Source: Merdimonas sp963929015
GTDB taxonomy: Bacteria; Bacillota; Clostridia; Lachnospirales; Lachnospiraceae
DNA length: 64,000 bases
Direction of reading: 5' to 3'
NCBI RefSeq assembly: GCF_963929015.1
Contig: NZ_CAWVHE010000008.1
Coordinates: 1 to 64,000 of the forward strand
Both the position numbers and the translations under genes were made by a program. This document shows positions 1 through 8,783 of the stretch, in pieces. Within the stretch, counting starts at the first letter, position 1, and each line of letters opens with the position of its first letter. The notes under the pieces were generated by a model that worked only from the letters and a program-made list of their open reading frames with translations, made no database searches and had not been told where the DNA came from.

Positions 1-244
1 ACACTAGATCGCGTGTTATCTTTTTTTTTTCATAACTTTTTCCTCAGGACTGCACTCCTCCCCAGGCGCAGTCCTATTTTATGCCCGGCTTTTCACCTGG
101 CTTTCCCCTGGTTTTCTCCTCTTTTATCCCATTTCCCCCAAAAGATCACCAAAATTGCCAGAAAAAAATCACACATAAAAGAGCCGATCCTGTCGTGCTT
201 TTTTATGTGTGATTTTCTATATTTTATGTGTAATTTCCCGTATC
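1..244. other. Left-edge intergenic region with hairpins, no gene
   Basis: No credible coding region lies between the window edge and the end of atpC. It holds a short hairpin at 47-74 (arms GGACTGC and GCAGTCC) followed by a T-rich stretch on the plus strand, which could end a plus-strand gene lying to the left of the window. It also holds the stronger hairpin at 165-216, listed separately. The first 30 bases contain a ten-T run. Confidence 0.5.
158..216 (-). terminator. Rho-independent terminator after atpC
   Basis: Perfect 16-base inverted repeat, arms 165-180 and 201-216 (AAAATCACACATAAAA type), with a 20-base loop. Read on the minus strand the second arm runs into a seven-T tract. It sits about 30 bases past the atpC stop, so it most likely ends the atp operon. 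A partial extra copy of one arm (TTTTATGTGTAATT) follows at about 222-235. Confidence 0.75.
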
Positions 245-661
245 CTAGATATCCCCGTGCTTATTCCGGGATGCCTTAAGCCTTGCCATGGCTCTTGCCA
301 GCGAAGCCTGGGACAGGTGATACTCCTGGATGCTCTGCTTCTGACGCAGCCGCTCCTCGGCCCGTTCCTTTGCTTCCTCAGCCCGCTTCACATCAATGTC
401 CTCGGGGCGCTCTGCCGTATTGACCAGCACAGACACCCGGTTGTTCATGATCTCTGCAAACCCCATGGACACCACGGCTTCCACCCATTCGGCCGTCCGG
501 CTTACGAAACTTAAGCCCCCCGGATCCACGGCGATCACCATATTTTCATGATGGGCAAAACCCCCCTTTTGCCCGTCAGGCGCAGGGATCGTCAGGTACT
601 GGCAGGGGCCCTCGTAAAATATTTTATCGCTGGATATGATCTTTAACGAAAATGTTCCCAT
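245..661 (-). CDS. atpC: F0F1 ATP synthase subunit epsilon
   Basis: This 138-residue protein matches the length and order of F1 epsilon, the central-stalk subunit that links the c ring to gamma and can inhibit ATP hydrolysis. The N-terminal beta-sandwich begins MGTFSLKIISSDK and contains the family-typical GGFAHHENMV stretch near residue 35. The C-terminal part is a charged helical hairpin (ERAEERLRQKQ). It is the last gene of the operon, 15 bases after the atpD stop, and is intact although the three genes before it are frameshifted. Identification is by family resemblance and synteny. Confidence 0.95.
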   Translation of the reverse strand: MGTFSLKIISSDKIFYEGPCQYLTIPAPDGQKGGFAHHENMVIAVDPGGLSFVSRTAEWVEAVVSMGFAEIMNNRVSVLVNTAERPEDIDVKRAEEAKERAEERLRQKQSIQEYHLSQASLARAMARLKASRNKHGDI

Positions 662-676
662 GCTTTTTTACACTCC

Positions 677-2084
677 TTATGCCTGCTGCATCTGAGCCTT
701 TGCTTTTTCTTTTACGTCCTCGATGGTTCCCACGTTAAAGAAGGCGCTTTCCGGATACTCATCCATCTCTCCGTCGATGATGGCCGCAAAGCCGCGGACT
801 GTTTCCTCAAGCGGTAACATATTTTCCGGAGTGCCCGTAAATACTTCCGCCACAGAGAATGGCTGAGACAGGAATCTCTGTACCTTTCTTGCACGGTTTA
901 ACTGTCATCTTATCTTCTTCTGACAGTTCTTCCATACCAAGGATCGCGATAATGTCCTGAAGTTCTTTGTATTTCTGCAGGATCTCCTGCACCTTTCTCG
1001 CCACCCGGTAATGCTCTTCTCCTACCACGTCCGGCTCCAGGATCCGGGAGGTGGATTCCAGCGGATCTACCGCCGGATAGATTCCCTGCTCCACGATCTT
1101 TCTGGAAAGAACGGTGGTGGCATCCAGATGGGAAAATGTGGGTTGCAGGCGCCGGGTCTGTCAGGTCGTCCGCAGGCACATAGACTGCCTGCACGGAAGT
1201 AACAGATCCCTTTCTTGTAGAAGCGATCCGCTCCTGCAGAGCGCCCATTTCATTGGCCAGAGTCGGCTGATATCCGACTGCGGACGGCATACGTCCAAGC
1301 AGAGCGGACACCTCGGAACCCGCCTGCACAAATCGGAAAATATTGTCAATAAACAACAGCACGTTCTGATGCTCTTCATCACGGAAATATTCCGCCATGG
1401 TAAGTCCCGTCTCCGCCACACGCATACGGGCTCCCGGCGGCTCGTTCATCTGTCCGAATACCAGAGCTGTTTTGTTGATAACCCCGGACTCGCTCATCTC
1501 GGTCCAGAGGTCATTTCCTTCACGGGATCTTTCTCCCACACCGGTAAAGATAGAATATCCTCCGTGCTCGGTGGCAATGTTGTGGATCAGCTCCTGGATC
1601 AGCACCGTCTTTCCTACTCCGGCGCCTCCAAAAAGACCGATCTTTCCGCCTTTGGCATACGGAGTCAGAAGATCAATTGACCTTGATCCCGGTTTCCAGC
1701 ACCTCCACAGCCGGGCTCTGCTCTTCAAAGCTTGGAGCCTTCCGGTGGATCACCCAGCGCTCGGCGTCTTCTGCGATCTCCTCTTTATCATCAATTGTTT
1801 CCCCCAGCACGTTAAAGAGACGTCCCAGGGTCTGTTCGCCTACCGGCACCTGGATCCCCGCGCCTGTGGCCGTAACTTCCATTCCTTTATAAAGTCCGTC
1901 GCTGGAAGCCAGCATGATACAGCGGGCCACATTATTTCCCACATGCTGAGCCACTTCCATGACACAGCGTTTGCCGCCGTTCTCTACCTCCAAACGCATC
2001 CTTGATGCGGGGGAGTTCTTTCTGGCTCTCAAATTCCACGTCTACAACAGGCCCCATGACCTGTATGATCTTACCCTTTGTCAT
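677..2084 (-). pseudogene. atpD: F0F1 ATP synthase subunit beta, four apparent frameshifts
   Basis: This is the catalytic F1 beta subunit. The start MTKGKIIQVMGPVVDVEF at 2084 and the end KEKAKAQMQQA at 677 are clear, and the P-loop GGAGVGKTVLIQEL and the LFIDNIFRF segment are present. The reading frame changes four times. In each case removing one base restores the conserved protein: near 1992-1994 (GCGTTTGGAG for GCGTTGGAG), 1677, 1140-1142 (ACCCACATT) and 895-897 (AAACCGTGC). Corrected length is about 467 residues, normal for the family. No other damage, internal stop or missing motif is seen, so either the gene is very recently broken or the bases are sequence errors. As written, no full-length beta can be made. 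Confidence 0.9.
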
Positions 2085-2095
2085 AATGTTCCTGC

Positions 2096-2995
2096 TCACT
2101 TCCCTTTTCTGTGCATTTGCCCCGCCGATGACTTCCGTCAGTTCCTGAGTGATATCGGCCTGGCGCACACGGTTATATGTTATCCTAAGCTCATCCAGCA
2201 TATCCGACGCACTGTCGGTCGCATTCTGCATTGCCTGCATCCTGGCGTTGTGCTCGCTGCAGTAAGACTCTACGAGGCAGCCATAGATCAGTCCCACCAC
2301 ATAGTTTGGCACAATATTATCCATAACGCTGTGGGCCGACGGGTACAGGATCATACCTTCCTGATATACGCCCGCAATGGACGGCATGTTCTGGGGCGTG
2401 AAACTGACCCTGTGCAACGGCAGGATCTTGATCTTCTCCGTCACTGCCTGCATCGCATTTTCCATCCGGGTGTAAATGATATAAATATCGTCCAGTTCCC
2501 CTTCTTCAAAAAGGGAAACCATCTCCTCCGCAATCACGCGGGCCCTGTACAGCGTCGGCTTCTGCACCGTATATCTGAATGAAGTATCCAGCAAAAGCCC
2601 CTGTTTTTTGGAAAAATACTGTCTGCCCAGCTCGCCCAGCACATACATTTTATGGATTCCCCGGCTCCGCCAGCACCTGCTCCGCCATCTTAATGACGTT
2701 ATGATTGTACGCGCCGGCCAGCCCTTTATCCGCAGTGATCACGATACAGCCGATCTTGCGTTCTTCCGGCGGGATCTTCTCCCGGGTGTCGAAGAAATGG
2801 CTGTGCATATCCGGAACGTGCCGCAGGATTCTGGAAATTTCCGCCTGGATCCCAAAAAAGAAGGGTTCTGTATCCGCAAGCTTTTTTCTGGCCTGCTTCA
2901 TTTTTGAAGAAGAGATCAGATACATGGCATTGGTAATCCTTTCTCGTCTCCTGGATGCTGGCCATCCTTTCTTTCAGCTCTCTTGCATTTGCCAT
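2096..2995 (-). pseudogene. atpG: F0F1 ATP synthase subunit gamma, three apparent frameshifts
   Basis: F1 gamma is the rotor shaft of the ATP synthase. It starts MANARELKERMASIQETRK at 2995 and has the conserved ITADKGLAGAYNHNVIK segment and the C-terminal ITQELTEVIGGANA. Three single-base insertions break the frame: at 2938-2939 (AAGGATT for AAGATT), 2659-2662 (GGGG for GGG) and 2105-2108 (AAAA for AAA). The last removes the natural stop, so the written sequence runs in frame straight into the atpD start. With the extra A removed, gamma would end NAQKGK at the TGA at 2096-2098. Corrected length is about 298 residues. It lies between atpA and atpD as usual. Confidence 0.88.
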
Positions 2996-3007
2996 CGTTC
3001 CACCTGC

Positions 3008-4525
3008 TTATCTTGTTTCTTTAAACTGCTTTACTGCCTCTATGATCTGTTCTTTCAACCCGTCGTCCAGCACTTTCTTCTCCTCCAGCGTCTGGCCGAT
3101 CTGCGGGTGCTCCCGGTCAAAATACGCCAGCATATCCATCTGAAATTCTTTGACCTTTGCCGTTTCCACGTCCATCATCAGACGGTTTGTCGCCGCCACA
3201 AGGGTAATCTACCTGTTCCTGCATGGACAGCGGCCTGCCAAGAGGCTGTTTTAAAAAGTTCCGTCAGGACGGCGCCGTATTTCAGCTGTTCCCTGGTTGC
3301 TTCATCCAGATCCGAACTGAACTGGGTAAAGGATTCCATTTCCCTTGCCTGGGCAAGGTCGATACGGATGCTTCCGCTGGCCTTTTTCATCGCCTTGGTC
3401 TGGGCCGCGCCGCCCACACGGGATACGGAAAGCCCTACATTGACCGCCGGGCGCATGCCGGCGTTAAAAAGGCTGCTCTCCAGAAAGATCTGCCCGTCTG
3501 TAATGGAAATGACGTTGGTGGGAATGTACGCAGACACGTCTCCCGCCTGCGTCTCGATGATCGGCAGAGCCGTAATGGAACCGCCTCCCGCCTCTTCATT
3601 TAACCGGCTGCTTCGCTCCAGCAATCTGGAATGCAGATAGAAGACATCTCCCGGATAGGCTTCACGTCCCGGAGACCGTCCCCAGCAAAAGCGAAATGGC
3701 GCGGTAGGCCACCGCATGCTTGGACAGATCGTCATAAATGATCAGCACATCTTTTCCCTGATACATAAAATATTCTGCAAGCGCAGTCGCAGAATAAGGC
3801 ACGATATACTGCAGCGGCGCGCACTCGCTGGCCGTTGAGCAAAATACCGTGGTATACTCAAGCGCGCCATGTTTGCGAAGGGTATTTACCAGCTGCGCTA
3901 CTGTGGACGCCTTCTGGCCGATCGCTACATAGATGCAGATCACATCTTTCCCCTTCTGATTAAGGATGGTATCCATGGCGATCGATGTTTTTCCGGTCTG
4001 GCGGTCTCCAATGATCAGCTCACGCTGTCCCCGCCCGATCGGGAACATCGAATCAATGGACAAGATTCCTGTCTCCAGCGGCACGCTGACCGACTTACGT
4101 TCCACAATGCCGGGAGCCTCCTGCTCTACCGGCCGGTACTCGCTGGCCTCGATCCCGCCCCGCCCGTCGATGGGGGAGCCCAGAGCGTCCACGATCCTTC
4201 CGATGTAGGCCTCTCCTACCGGAATGCCGGCGCGTCTTTTTGTCCGGGCTGCTTTTGTTCCCTGTGTAACTTCGCTGTCATCTCCAAACAAGATGCAGCT
4301 GATCTCATTTTGTTTGATATCCTGAACCATGCCTTTCAGGCCGTTTTCCAGGGTAATGATCTCGCCATACATGGCATGGTCCAGACCATAGATCGTGGCG
4401 ATCCCGTCTCCTACGGAAACCACCGTCCCTACTTCCTGGTTGCGGCTGATCTCGTCATAGTTGTTTATTTCTTCTTTTATGATAGAGATAATCTCATCTG
4501 AACTGATTGCGCGCAATCCATTCAC
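3008..4525 (-). pseudogene. atpA: F0F1 ATP synthase subunit alpha, three apparent frameshifts
   Basis: F1 alpha is the non-catalytic nucleotide-binding partner of beta. The first 280 residues are intact and include VGDGIATIYGL, the P-loop GDRQTGKTSIA and FCSTASE. Single-base insertions then shift the frame at 3680-3683 (GGGG), 3249-3252 (AAAA) and about 3209. Removing them restores LLLGRSPGREAYPGDVFYLH and LFKQPLGRPLSMQEQV followed by ITLVAATNR. Corrected length is about 504 residues, normal for alpha. The start overlaps the atpH stop by 4 bases, typical translational coupling. As written it would give a truncated protein ending LLLGTVSGT. Confidence 0.9.
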
Positions 4526-5064
4526 CTCCAGGTTAATTTTTGTTCCAGCCTGCTAAGCCTTCCTTCTACGCTGTAATCATACTCTTTGTCGCCGACAGAC
4601 AGAATAAAGCCGCCAAGAAGAGTTTCGTCATGGACAAGCTTCCAGTCTACCGAAGAAGCCTGCTCCGTTTTGCAAAGAAAATGTTCCATTCTCTGTTTCT
4701 GCTCTTCTGTCGGCAGCGTGGTGTATCGCAGCGTTGCGGTAATAACCCCCTGCGCCGCCTGTTTTCTCTCCTCATAGGCTTCCAGGATCTCTTCCAGAAG
4801 CCCTGCCTTGTCGTGATCTGTCAGCACCTTTAAAAAGCTGCGGATCCCGGCCGGAAACACCCGGTCAATGACGCGGTGCTTCTGGATTCTGGAGACCGCC
4901 GGATTCTTTAATGCTTCCCGAAGTTCCGGCGACTCCTGCCAAAGCATTTTTGTTCTTTCCACGGCTTCTTCATCGGCCTGCCGCTCATACAGAACCTGCG
5001 CGTAACGAAGGGCTGCCAGAGAACAGTACTTCTGTTGATTATTCTGCTGCGCCATGGGGATCAC
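4522..5064 (-). CDS. atpH: F0F1 ATP synthase subunit delta
   Basis: A 180-residue protein with the OSCP/delta pattern: an N-terminal helical bundle (SLAALRYAQVLYERQ) and the C-terminal DETLLGGFILSVGDKEYDYSVEGRL region that joins the peripheral stalk to the top of the alpha/beta ring. It overlaps atpF by 26 bases if the first ATG (5064) is used; the ATG at 5055 (MAQQNNQQ) would shorten the overlap to 17. It is intact, unlike atpA, atpG and atpD just downstream. Confidence 0.93.
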   Translation of the reverse strand: MIPMAQQNNQQKYCSLAALRYAQVLYERQADEEAVERTKMLWQESPELREALKNPAVSRIQKHRVIDRVFPAGIRSFLKVLTDHDKAGLLEEILEAYEERKQAAQGVITATLRYTTLPTEEQKQRMEHFLCKTEQASSVDWKLVHDETLLGGFILSVGDKEYDYSVEGRLSRLEQKLTWR

Positions 5065-5536
5065 CTGTTTCTTCTAGAAATTGGTCGTAAGCCGACGTAT
5101 CGTCCGCTCCCCGGCCGCCATTTACAAGAACCTTTCTGGCAGCGTCCATTGCAAGAGACGCAACCTGCGATTTCATATCTCTTATTGCCTGCTCTCTCTC
5201 CATGTCCATATTGTCTCTGGCGCTCTGTATCAGCTTTTGGGCCTCGTTGTCCGCATCGCTTACGATACGGTCATACTCCGCCTTTGCCTCCTGCTTCGCC
5301 CTCTCGATCATCTGGGAAGATTCTTCCTTTGCTCCCTGAAGTTTTGCCTCATACTGACTCTTTAGCTCCAGCGCCTCTGTCTGGCTGGTTTCTGCATTTT
5401 TTAAGCCGTCGGCGATCATCGCCTCCCGCTTTTCCATAATATCCATCACCGGCCGGAACAAAAATTTCCGCAGGATCAGGAACAGGACCACCAGATTGAT
5501 CATGGTAAGGACCAGGTTAAAATCTACTCTCAGCAC
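5039..5536 (-). CDS. atpF: F0F1 ATP synthase subunit b
   Basis: This 165-residue peripheral-stalk subunit has one N-terminal membrane helix (LVLTMINLVVLFLILRKFLF, about residues 8-27) followed by a long charged helix rich in Glu, Lys, Gln and Ala, the usual dimeric b coiled coil. It is encoded between atpE and atpH as expected. Its end overlaps the start of atpH, implying coupled translation. Confidence 0.95.
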   Translation of the reverse strand: MLRVDFNLVLTMINLVVLFLILRKFLFRPVMDIMEKREAMIADGLKNAETSQTEALELKSQYEAKLQGAKEESSQMIERAKQEAKAEYDRIVSDADNEAQKLIQSARDNMDMEREQAIRDMKSQVASLAMDAARKVLVNGGRGADDTSAYDQFLEETGDPHGAAE

Positions 5537-5598
5537 TTATTTTTCCCTGCCTTTCTTCTTCCAACTGTCGAAAATCCTCCTACTGCAAGGAACATTTC

Positions 5599-5826
5599 CT
5601 ACTGCAGGAAGAAGATGATCAGGATCGCGATAATAAATCCGTAGATCGCGGTTGCCTCTGCCAGCGCACATCCAAGGATCAGGTTCTTACTGATCTTTCC
5701 CTCTGCCTCCGGCTGCCTTGCGATCGCGTCTACTGCCTTCGCGGTTGCGATACCGATACCGATTCCTGCTCCAATACCTGTTAAAACTGCTGCTGCTGCT
5801 CCGATTGCAATAATTGTACCTGTCAT
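5599..5826 (-). CDS. atpE: F0F1 ATP synthase subunit c
   Basis: This 75-residue proteolipid has two membrane helices joined by the ARQPEAEGK polar loop, and forms the rotating c ring. The ion-binding Glu is in LAEATAIYGF on the second helix. The first helix reads GIGIGIA where sodium-translocating c subunits have GVGQGYA, and the residue after the Glu is Ala rather than Ser. The sodium-ligand set is therefore missing and proton coupling is predicted. An AAGGAG ribosome-binding site precedes the ATG. Confidence 0.96.
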   Translation of the reverse strand: MTGTIIAIGAAAAVLTGIGAGIGIGIATAKAVDAIARQPEAEGKISKNLILGCALAEATAIYGFIIAILIIFFLQ

Positions 5827-5885
5827 AATTGTCTGATCTCCTTTTCTCTACAAAAAATTTTTATTTTATGAAGTTTTTTGTCCTG

Positions 5886-6593
5886 CTATTCCATCTCCTC
5901 GTTCATAAACAAGGCCGTCAGGAATACGAATACATAGGCCTGCAACAGGCCGTCAAAAATGTCAAAATAGAAGCTGAGCGGTATCGGCACCAGAAACGGG
6001 ACGACCGCCTTCACAAGCTCCATGACCACAAACCCGCCCAGGATATTTCCAAAAAGCCGCATACAAAGCGACAGCGGGCGGATAAAGATCTCCAGTACAA
6101 GGACCGGAGTCACCACCGGCACCGGTTTGGTAAAATGCACGCACCAGTGCTTCAGTCCGTTTTTATGAATCCCCGAATATTCGATCAGTAGCATGCTCAT
6201 GATCGCCAGCGCCGCTGTTACATTTAAGTCCTTGGTGGGCGGCTTAAAGCCTGCAAGGCCGATCAGGTTGGCCACCGCGAGGTAAAGAGCCACCGTCATC
6301 AGCCATGGAATGTAACGCCGGTTGGACTTCCCGATGATCCCCTCAAAGAAATCACTTCCCCAGGTGATCACCGACTCCAGCGCAAGTTGCACTTTCCCGG
6401 GATTTTCCACCTTCAGATTTCTCACAAACACTATTGAAAGGACCGCCAGAACCGCCATGATGATCCAGGTCACAACCACGGCTTCATCCACGCCAATCCC
6501 GCCGAATATGGGAATTTCAAAAACCGTCTCACAAGTTAATTGCTCTAACAGCTCATTCGTTAACTCTTCCGTACTATCCCCTTCCTTCATCAT
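5886..6593 (-). CDS. atpB: F0F1 ATP synthase subunit a
   Basis: This 235-residue polytopic membrane protein forms the ion channel half-sites against the c ring. The family signature with the essential Arg is in SLCMRLFGNILGG, followed by the terminal helix LQAYVFVFLTALFMNEE. It is the first recognised gene of the operon; no atpI or atpZ gene lies upstream. The start at 6593 has a short-spaced AAAAGG in front, with the next ATG one codon on. Confidence 0.95.
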   Translation of the reverse strand: MMKEGDSTEELTNELLEQLTCETVFEIPIFGGIGVDEAVVVTWIIMAVLAVLSIVFVRNLKVENPGKVQLALESVITWGSDFFEGIIGKSNRRYIPWLMTVALYLAVANLIGLAGFKPPTKDLNVTAALAIMSMLLIEYSGIHKNGLKHWCVHFTKPVPVVTPVLVLEIFIRPLSLCMRLFGNILGGFVVMELVKAVVPFLVPIPLSFYFDIFDGLLQAYVFVFLTALFMNEEME

Positions 6594-6614
6594 ACCTTTT
6601 CATAAGTTTAAATT

Positions 6615-6644
6615 ACCTTACTGCTAATTATAAGAAAAGTCAAT
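6615..6644 (-). promoter_or_regulatory. Candidate atp operon promoter
   Basis: On the minus strand TTGACT (6639-6644) is followed after 18 bases by TAAGGT (6615-6620), about 20 bases before the atpB start. The -35 is good and the -10 weak. The rest of 6645-6840 is AT-rich with no gene. Confidence 0.5.
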
Positions 6645-6840
6645 AACCCAAAAATATTTCTTAACAAAGAACAGGCATATCCACAAATTCCCCGCCGCTT
6701 GTGCATTAACCACACACAGCAAGGCCTCTCTCCCGTAAAAATTATGCAAATTCAACATATCCAGAATGCAACTTTAATTTTTGCAAAGTTTTTTGCACAA
6801 TTCGCACAATACAAGCCGCAAAAGACGCGGGATTTTCTAC

Positions 6841-6895
6841 AAAGTCAATTGGGGACGTAGACCTTTTGCAAAGGTCTACGTCCCCAATTGACTTT
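6841..6895. repeat. Perfect 26-bp palindrome with 3-base loop
   Basis: Left arm 6841-6866 (begins AAAGTCAATTGGGGACGTAG) and right arm 6870-6895 are exact reverse complements around the loop TGC. Such GGGGACGT...ACGTCCCC palindromes resemble REP or MITE-like dispersed repeats of Firmicutes. The right end is joined to a pair of direct repeats at 6889-6929. Confidence 0.85.
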
Positions 6896-6929
6896 TACCC
6901 TGTACCTTTTTGACTTTTACCCTGTACCT
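6889..6929. repeat. Tandem pair of 19-bp direct repeats
   Basis: TGACTTTTACCCTGTACCT occurs at 6889-6907 and again at 6911-6929, separated by TTT. The first copy overlaps the palindrome's right arm, and the second ends inside the stop codon of the DUF1648 gene. This suggests the element inserted or duplicated right at that gene's end. Confidence 0.85.
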
Positions 6930-7392
6930 ATCTGCACCGCCAAAGGAGAATCATCCAAAACGCTATATCTCCAAACACAAGCGCCAGCATCACCGGCATA
7001 GACCATCCCGGCAATGGTCTGGCCAGCGTAATGCACACAAACAGAAACGTAAAAATCATCTCTATGGCCAGCTTCAGAGTTTCCAGCATGTACTTCAAGA
7101 TCCGATATACCCGCTCCCGATTCTCAGCAGTCACTTTCACACCTGTGTTCCAGATCTGCGGGATTTGCTCTACTCCCGTACAGAGAAGATACAGCCCCCA
7201 CTGCATCACCAGCATAAAAATAAGGATTCCTTTCCCTCCCCATTTGTCAATCTGCCCGGAAGCGCCAAAATGCATCGGCAGCTTATCTGGAAAAGTCCCC
7301 CATCCGGCCAGAAGATAAAAAGTCGTGCCCGCCAGCAGGACAATGCACAAAATCTGCAATATTTTATCCGCAATACTACTTCTTACTTTCAT
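6928..7392 (-). CDS. DUF1648-like membrane protein
   Basis: A 154-residue membrane protein with about four hydrophobic segments. The stretch FPDKLPMHFGASGQIDKWG (near residue 33) is the DUF1648 signature found in Firmicute membrane proteins related to SdpI immunity factors; the precise role is unknown. Its start overlaps the end of the upstream deaminase gene by 17 bases, so the two are probably co-translated. Its stop codon lies in the direct repeat flanking the palindrome, so the C-terminus (MILLWRCR) may have been altered by that insertion. Confidence 0.7.
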   Translation of the reverse strand: MKVRSSIADKILQILCIVLLAGTTFYLLAGWGTFPDKLPMHFGASGQIDKWGGKGILIFMLVMQWGLYLLCTGVEQIPQIWNTGVKVTAENRERVYRILKYMLETLKLAIEMIFTFLFVCITLARPLPGWSMPVMLALVFGDIAFWMILLWRCR

Positions 7393-8758
7393 CGTACATC
7401 CTCCTCTTGCATCTGTCTGTGATCTCCTGTGCTTTTCTGTATATTTCTTCCGGGTCTTCTCCTACGGAAAATCTGCCGTTTTCGTACAGGATCCGACCGT
7501 TTACCATGGTGAGCTTCACGTTTTGTTTGCTGCCGCTGTACACCAGGTTTTTGGAAATGTTGTTCAGCGGCTGCATGTTGGGCTGATGAAGGTCGATCAT
7601 AACCAGATCTGCGAATTTTCCCGGCTCCAGGGTATCACAATCCTCAAGCCCCATGGCTGCGGCGCCTCCCATCGTAGCCATGCCAAGGACCTGGTCTGCG
7701 TCTGCTGCGGCCGCATCCCTGTCTTTTAACTTGGCAAGCCCTGTAACGAGAAACATTTCCCGGAACATATCCAGACAATTGTTGCTGGCGGGTCCATCGG
7801 TACCGATCCCGATAACAAGCCCTTTTTCCATCATGCGACTGATCGGCGCGATCCCGCTGGCAAGCTTGGTATTGGATCCCGGATTGGTGATCACGGCAAG
7901 CCCCCGCCGCCGAAAGATTTCCTGATCTTCTTCTGTCAGATAAACGCAGTGGAAGCCCCCGCCGCCGTAGTTGAACATCCCCAGCGAATCCAGATATGCC
8001 GTAGGCGTCATACCCGTCCGCTCCAGGCACTGCTCTACTTCCGTGCGGGTCTCGGAATTGTGGGTATACACCGGTGCCTGATACTTTTTCGCCAGCGCGG
8101 CGATTTCCCGAAGCAACGGTTCCGATGTGGTGTATTCCGCATGAAATCCCAGCCGGAAGCTGATCAATTCATGCGATCCGTTCAGCGTCTGATACCAGGT
8201 TTCCATTTCCTCCACTGACTGGGAAAAATCATTGACCGCCCCGCACAGCACAGTACGAAATCCCATATCTGTCGAAGCCCGGGCAATGGTCTTTGGCGTC
8301 AGATACATATCAAAATTAGCGGTGATCCCACTGGTCAGATATTCCAGAATGGCAAGCTTCGACAATTCATAAATATCTTCCCCTGTCAGTTTTGCTTCCA
8401 TAGGAAAAACCTGTTCATTCAGCCAGGCCTGCAACGGCAGGTCATCCGCAAAGGATCTAAGAAATGTCATGCCTGAATGGGTATGGGCATTTTTAAATCC
8501 GGGCATCAGCAAGTTCCCGCCCGCATCTATCTCCCGGTCCCATGTCCCGCCATTCGGCTCTGCCTTCCCACCGTCCGCCTCTGCTTTCCCGACCCCCGGC
8601 TCTGCTTTCCCGACCTCTGCTCCGGCCTCCGGCCCCATGTCCTCTCCCGGCATCCCCACATAGGAGATCCGGTTTCCCCGGACATGCAGCTCGCCTTCTG
8701 TTATCTTCATTCCTTCCGCCATGGTCAGGATCCTTGCATTGTAAAACCGTATATTCAA
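7376..8758 (-). CDS. Amidohydrolase, SAH/MTA/adenosine deaminase-like
   Basis: A metal-dependent amidohydrolase of the MtaD/SAH deaminase type, about 460 residues. Visible metal-site motifs are KNAHTHSGM (near 91-99), FHAEYT, the GGGGFHCVYLTEED histidine and IGTDGPASNNCLDM. Such enzymes deaminate S-adenosylhomocysteine, methylthioadenosine or related nucleosides. The neighbour is purine nucleoside phosphorylase, which fits nucleoside salvage. Residues about 41-75 are an unusual low-complexity insert of repeated GKAEP units. The best ribosome-binding site (AAGGAGG) sits 7 bases before the TTG at 8758; a GTG at 8764 is too close to it. Confidence 0.8.
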   Translation of the reverse strand: MNIRFYNARILTMAEGMKITEGELHVRGNRISYVGMPGEDMGPEAGAEVGKAEPGVGKAEADGGKAEPNGGTWDREIDAGGNLLMPGFKNAHTHSGMTFLRSFADDLPLQAWLNEQVFPMEAKLTGEDIYELSKLAILEYLTSGITANFDMYLTPKTIARASTDMGFRTVLCGAVNDFSQSVEEMETWYQTLNGSHELISFRLGFHAEYTTSEPLLREIAALAKKYQAPVYTHNSETRTEVEQCLERTGMTPTAYLDSLGMFNYGGGGFHCVYLTEEDQEIFRRRGLAVITNPGSNTKLASGIAPISRMMEKGLVIGIGTDGPASNNCLDMFREMFLVTGLAKLKDRDAAAADADQVLGMATMGGAAAMGLEDCDTLEPGKFADLVMIDLHQPNMQPLNNISKNLVYSGSKQNVKLTMVNGRILYENGRFSVGEDPEEIYRKAQEITDRCKRRMYDESKK

Positions 8759-8783
8759 GATCACCCCTCCTTTTCTCTGCGGT

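Noticed and set aside
712..894. Separate 60-codon gene at the 3' end of atpD
   Set aside because: It is the wrong-frame reading of the beta C-terminus; the correct frame gives EMDEYPESAFFNVGT.
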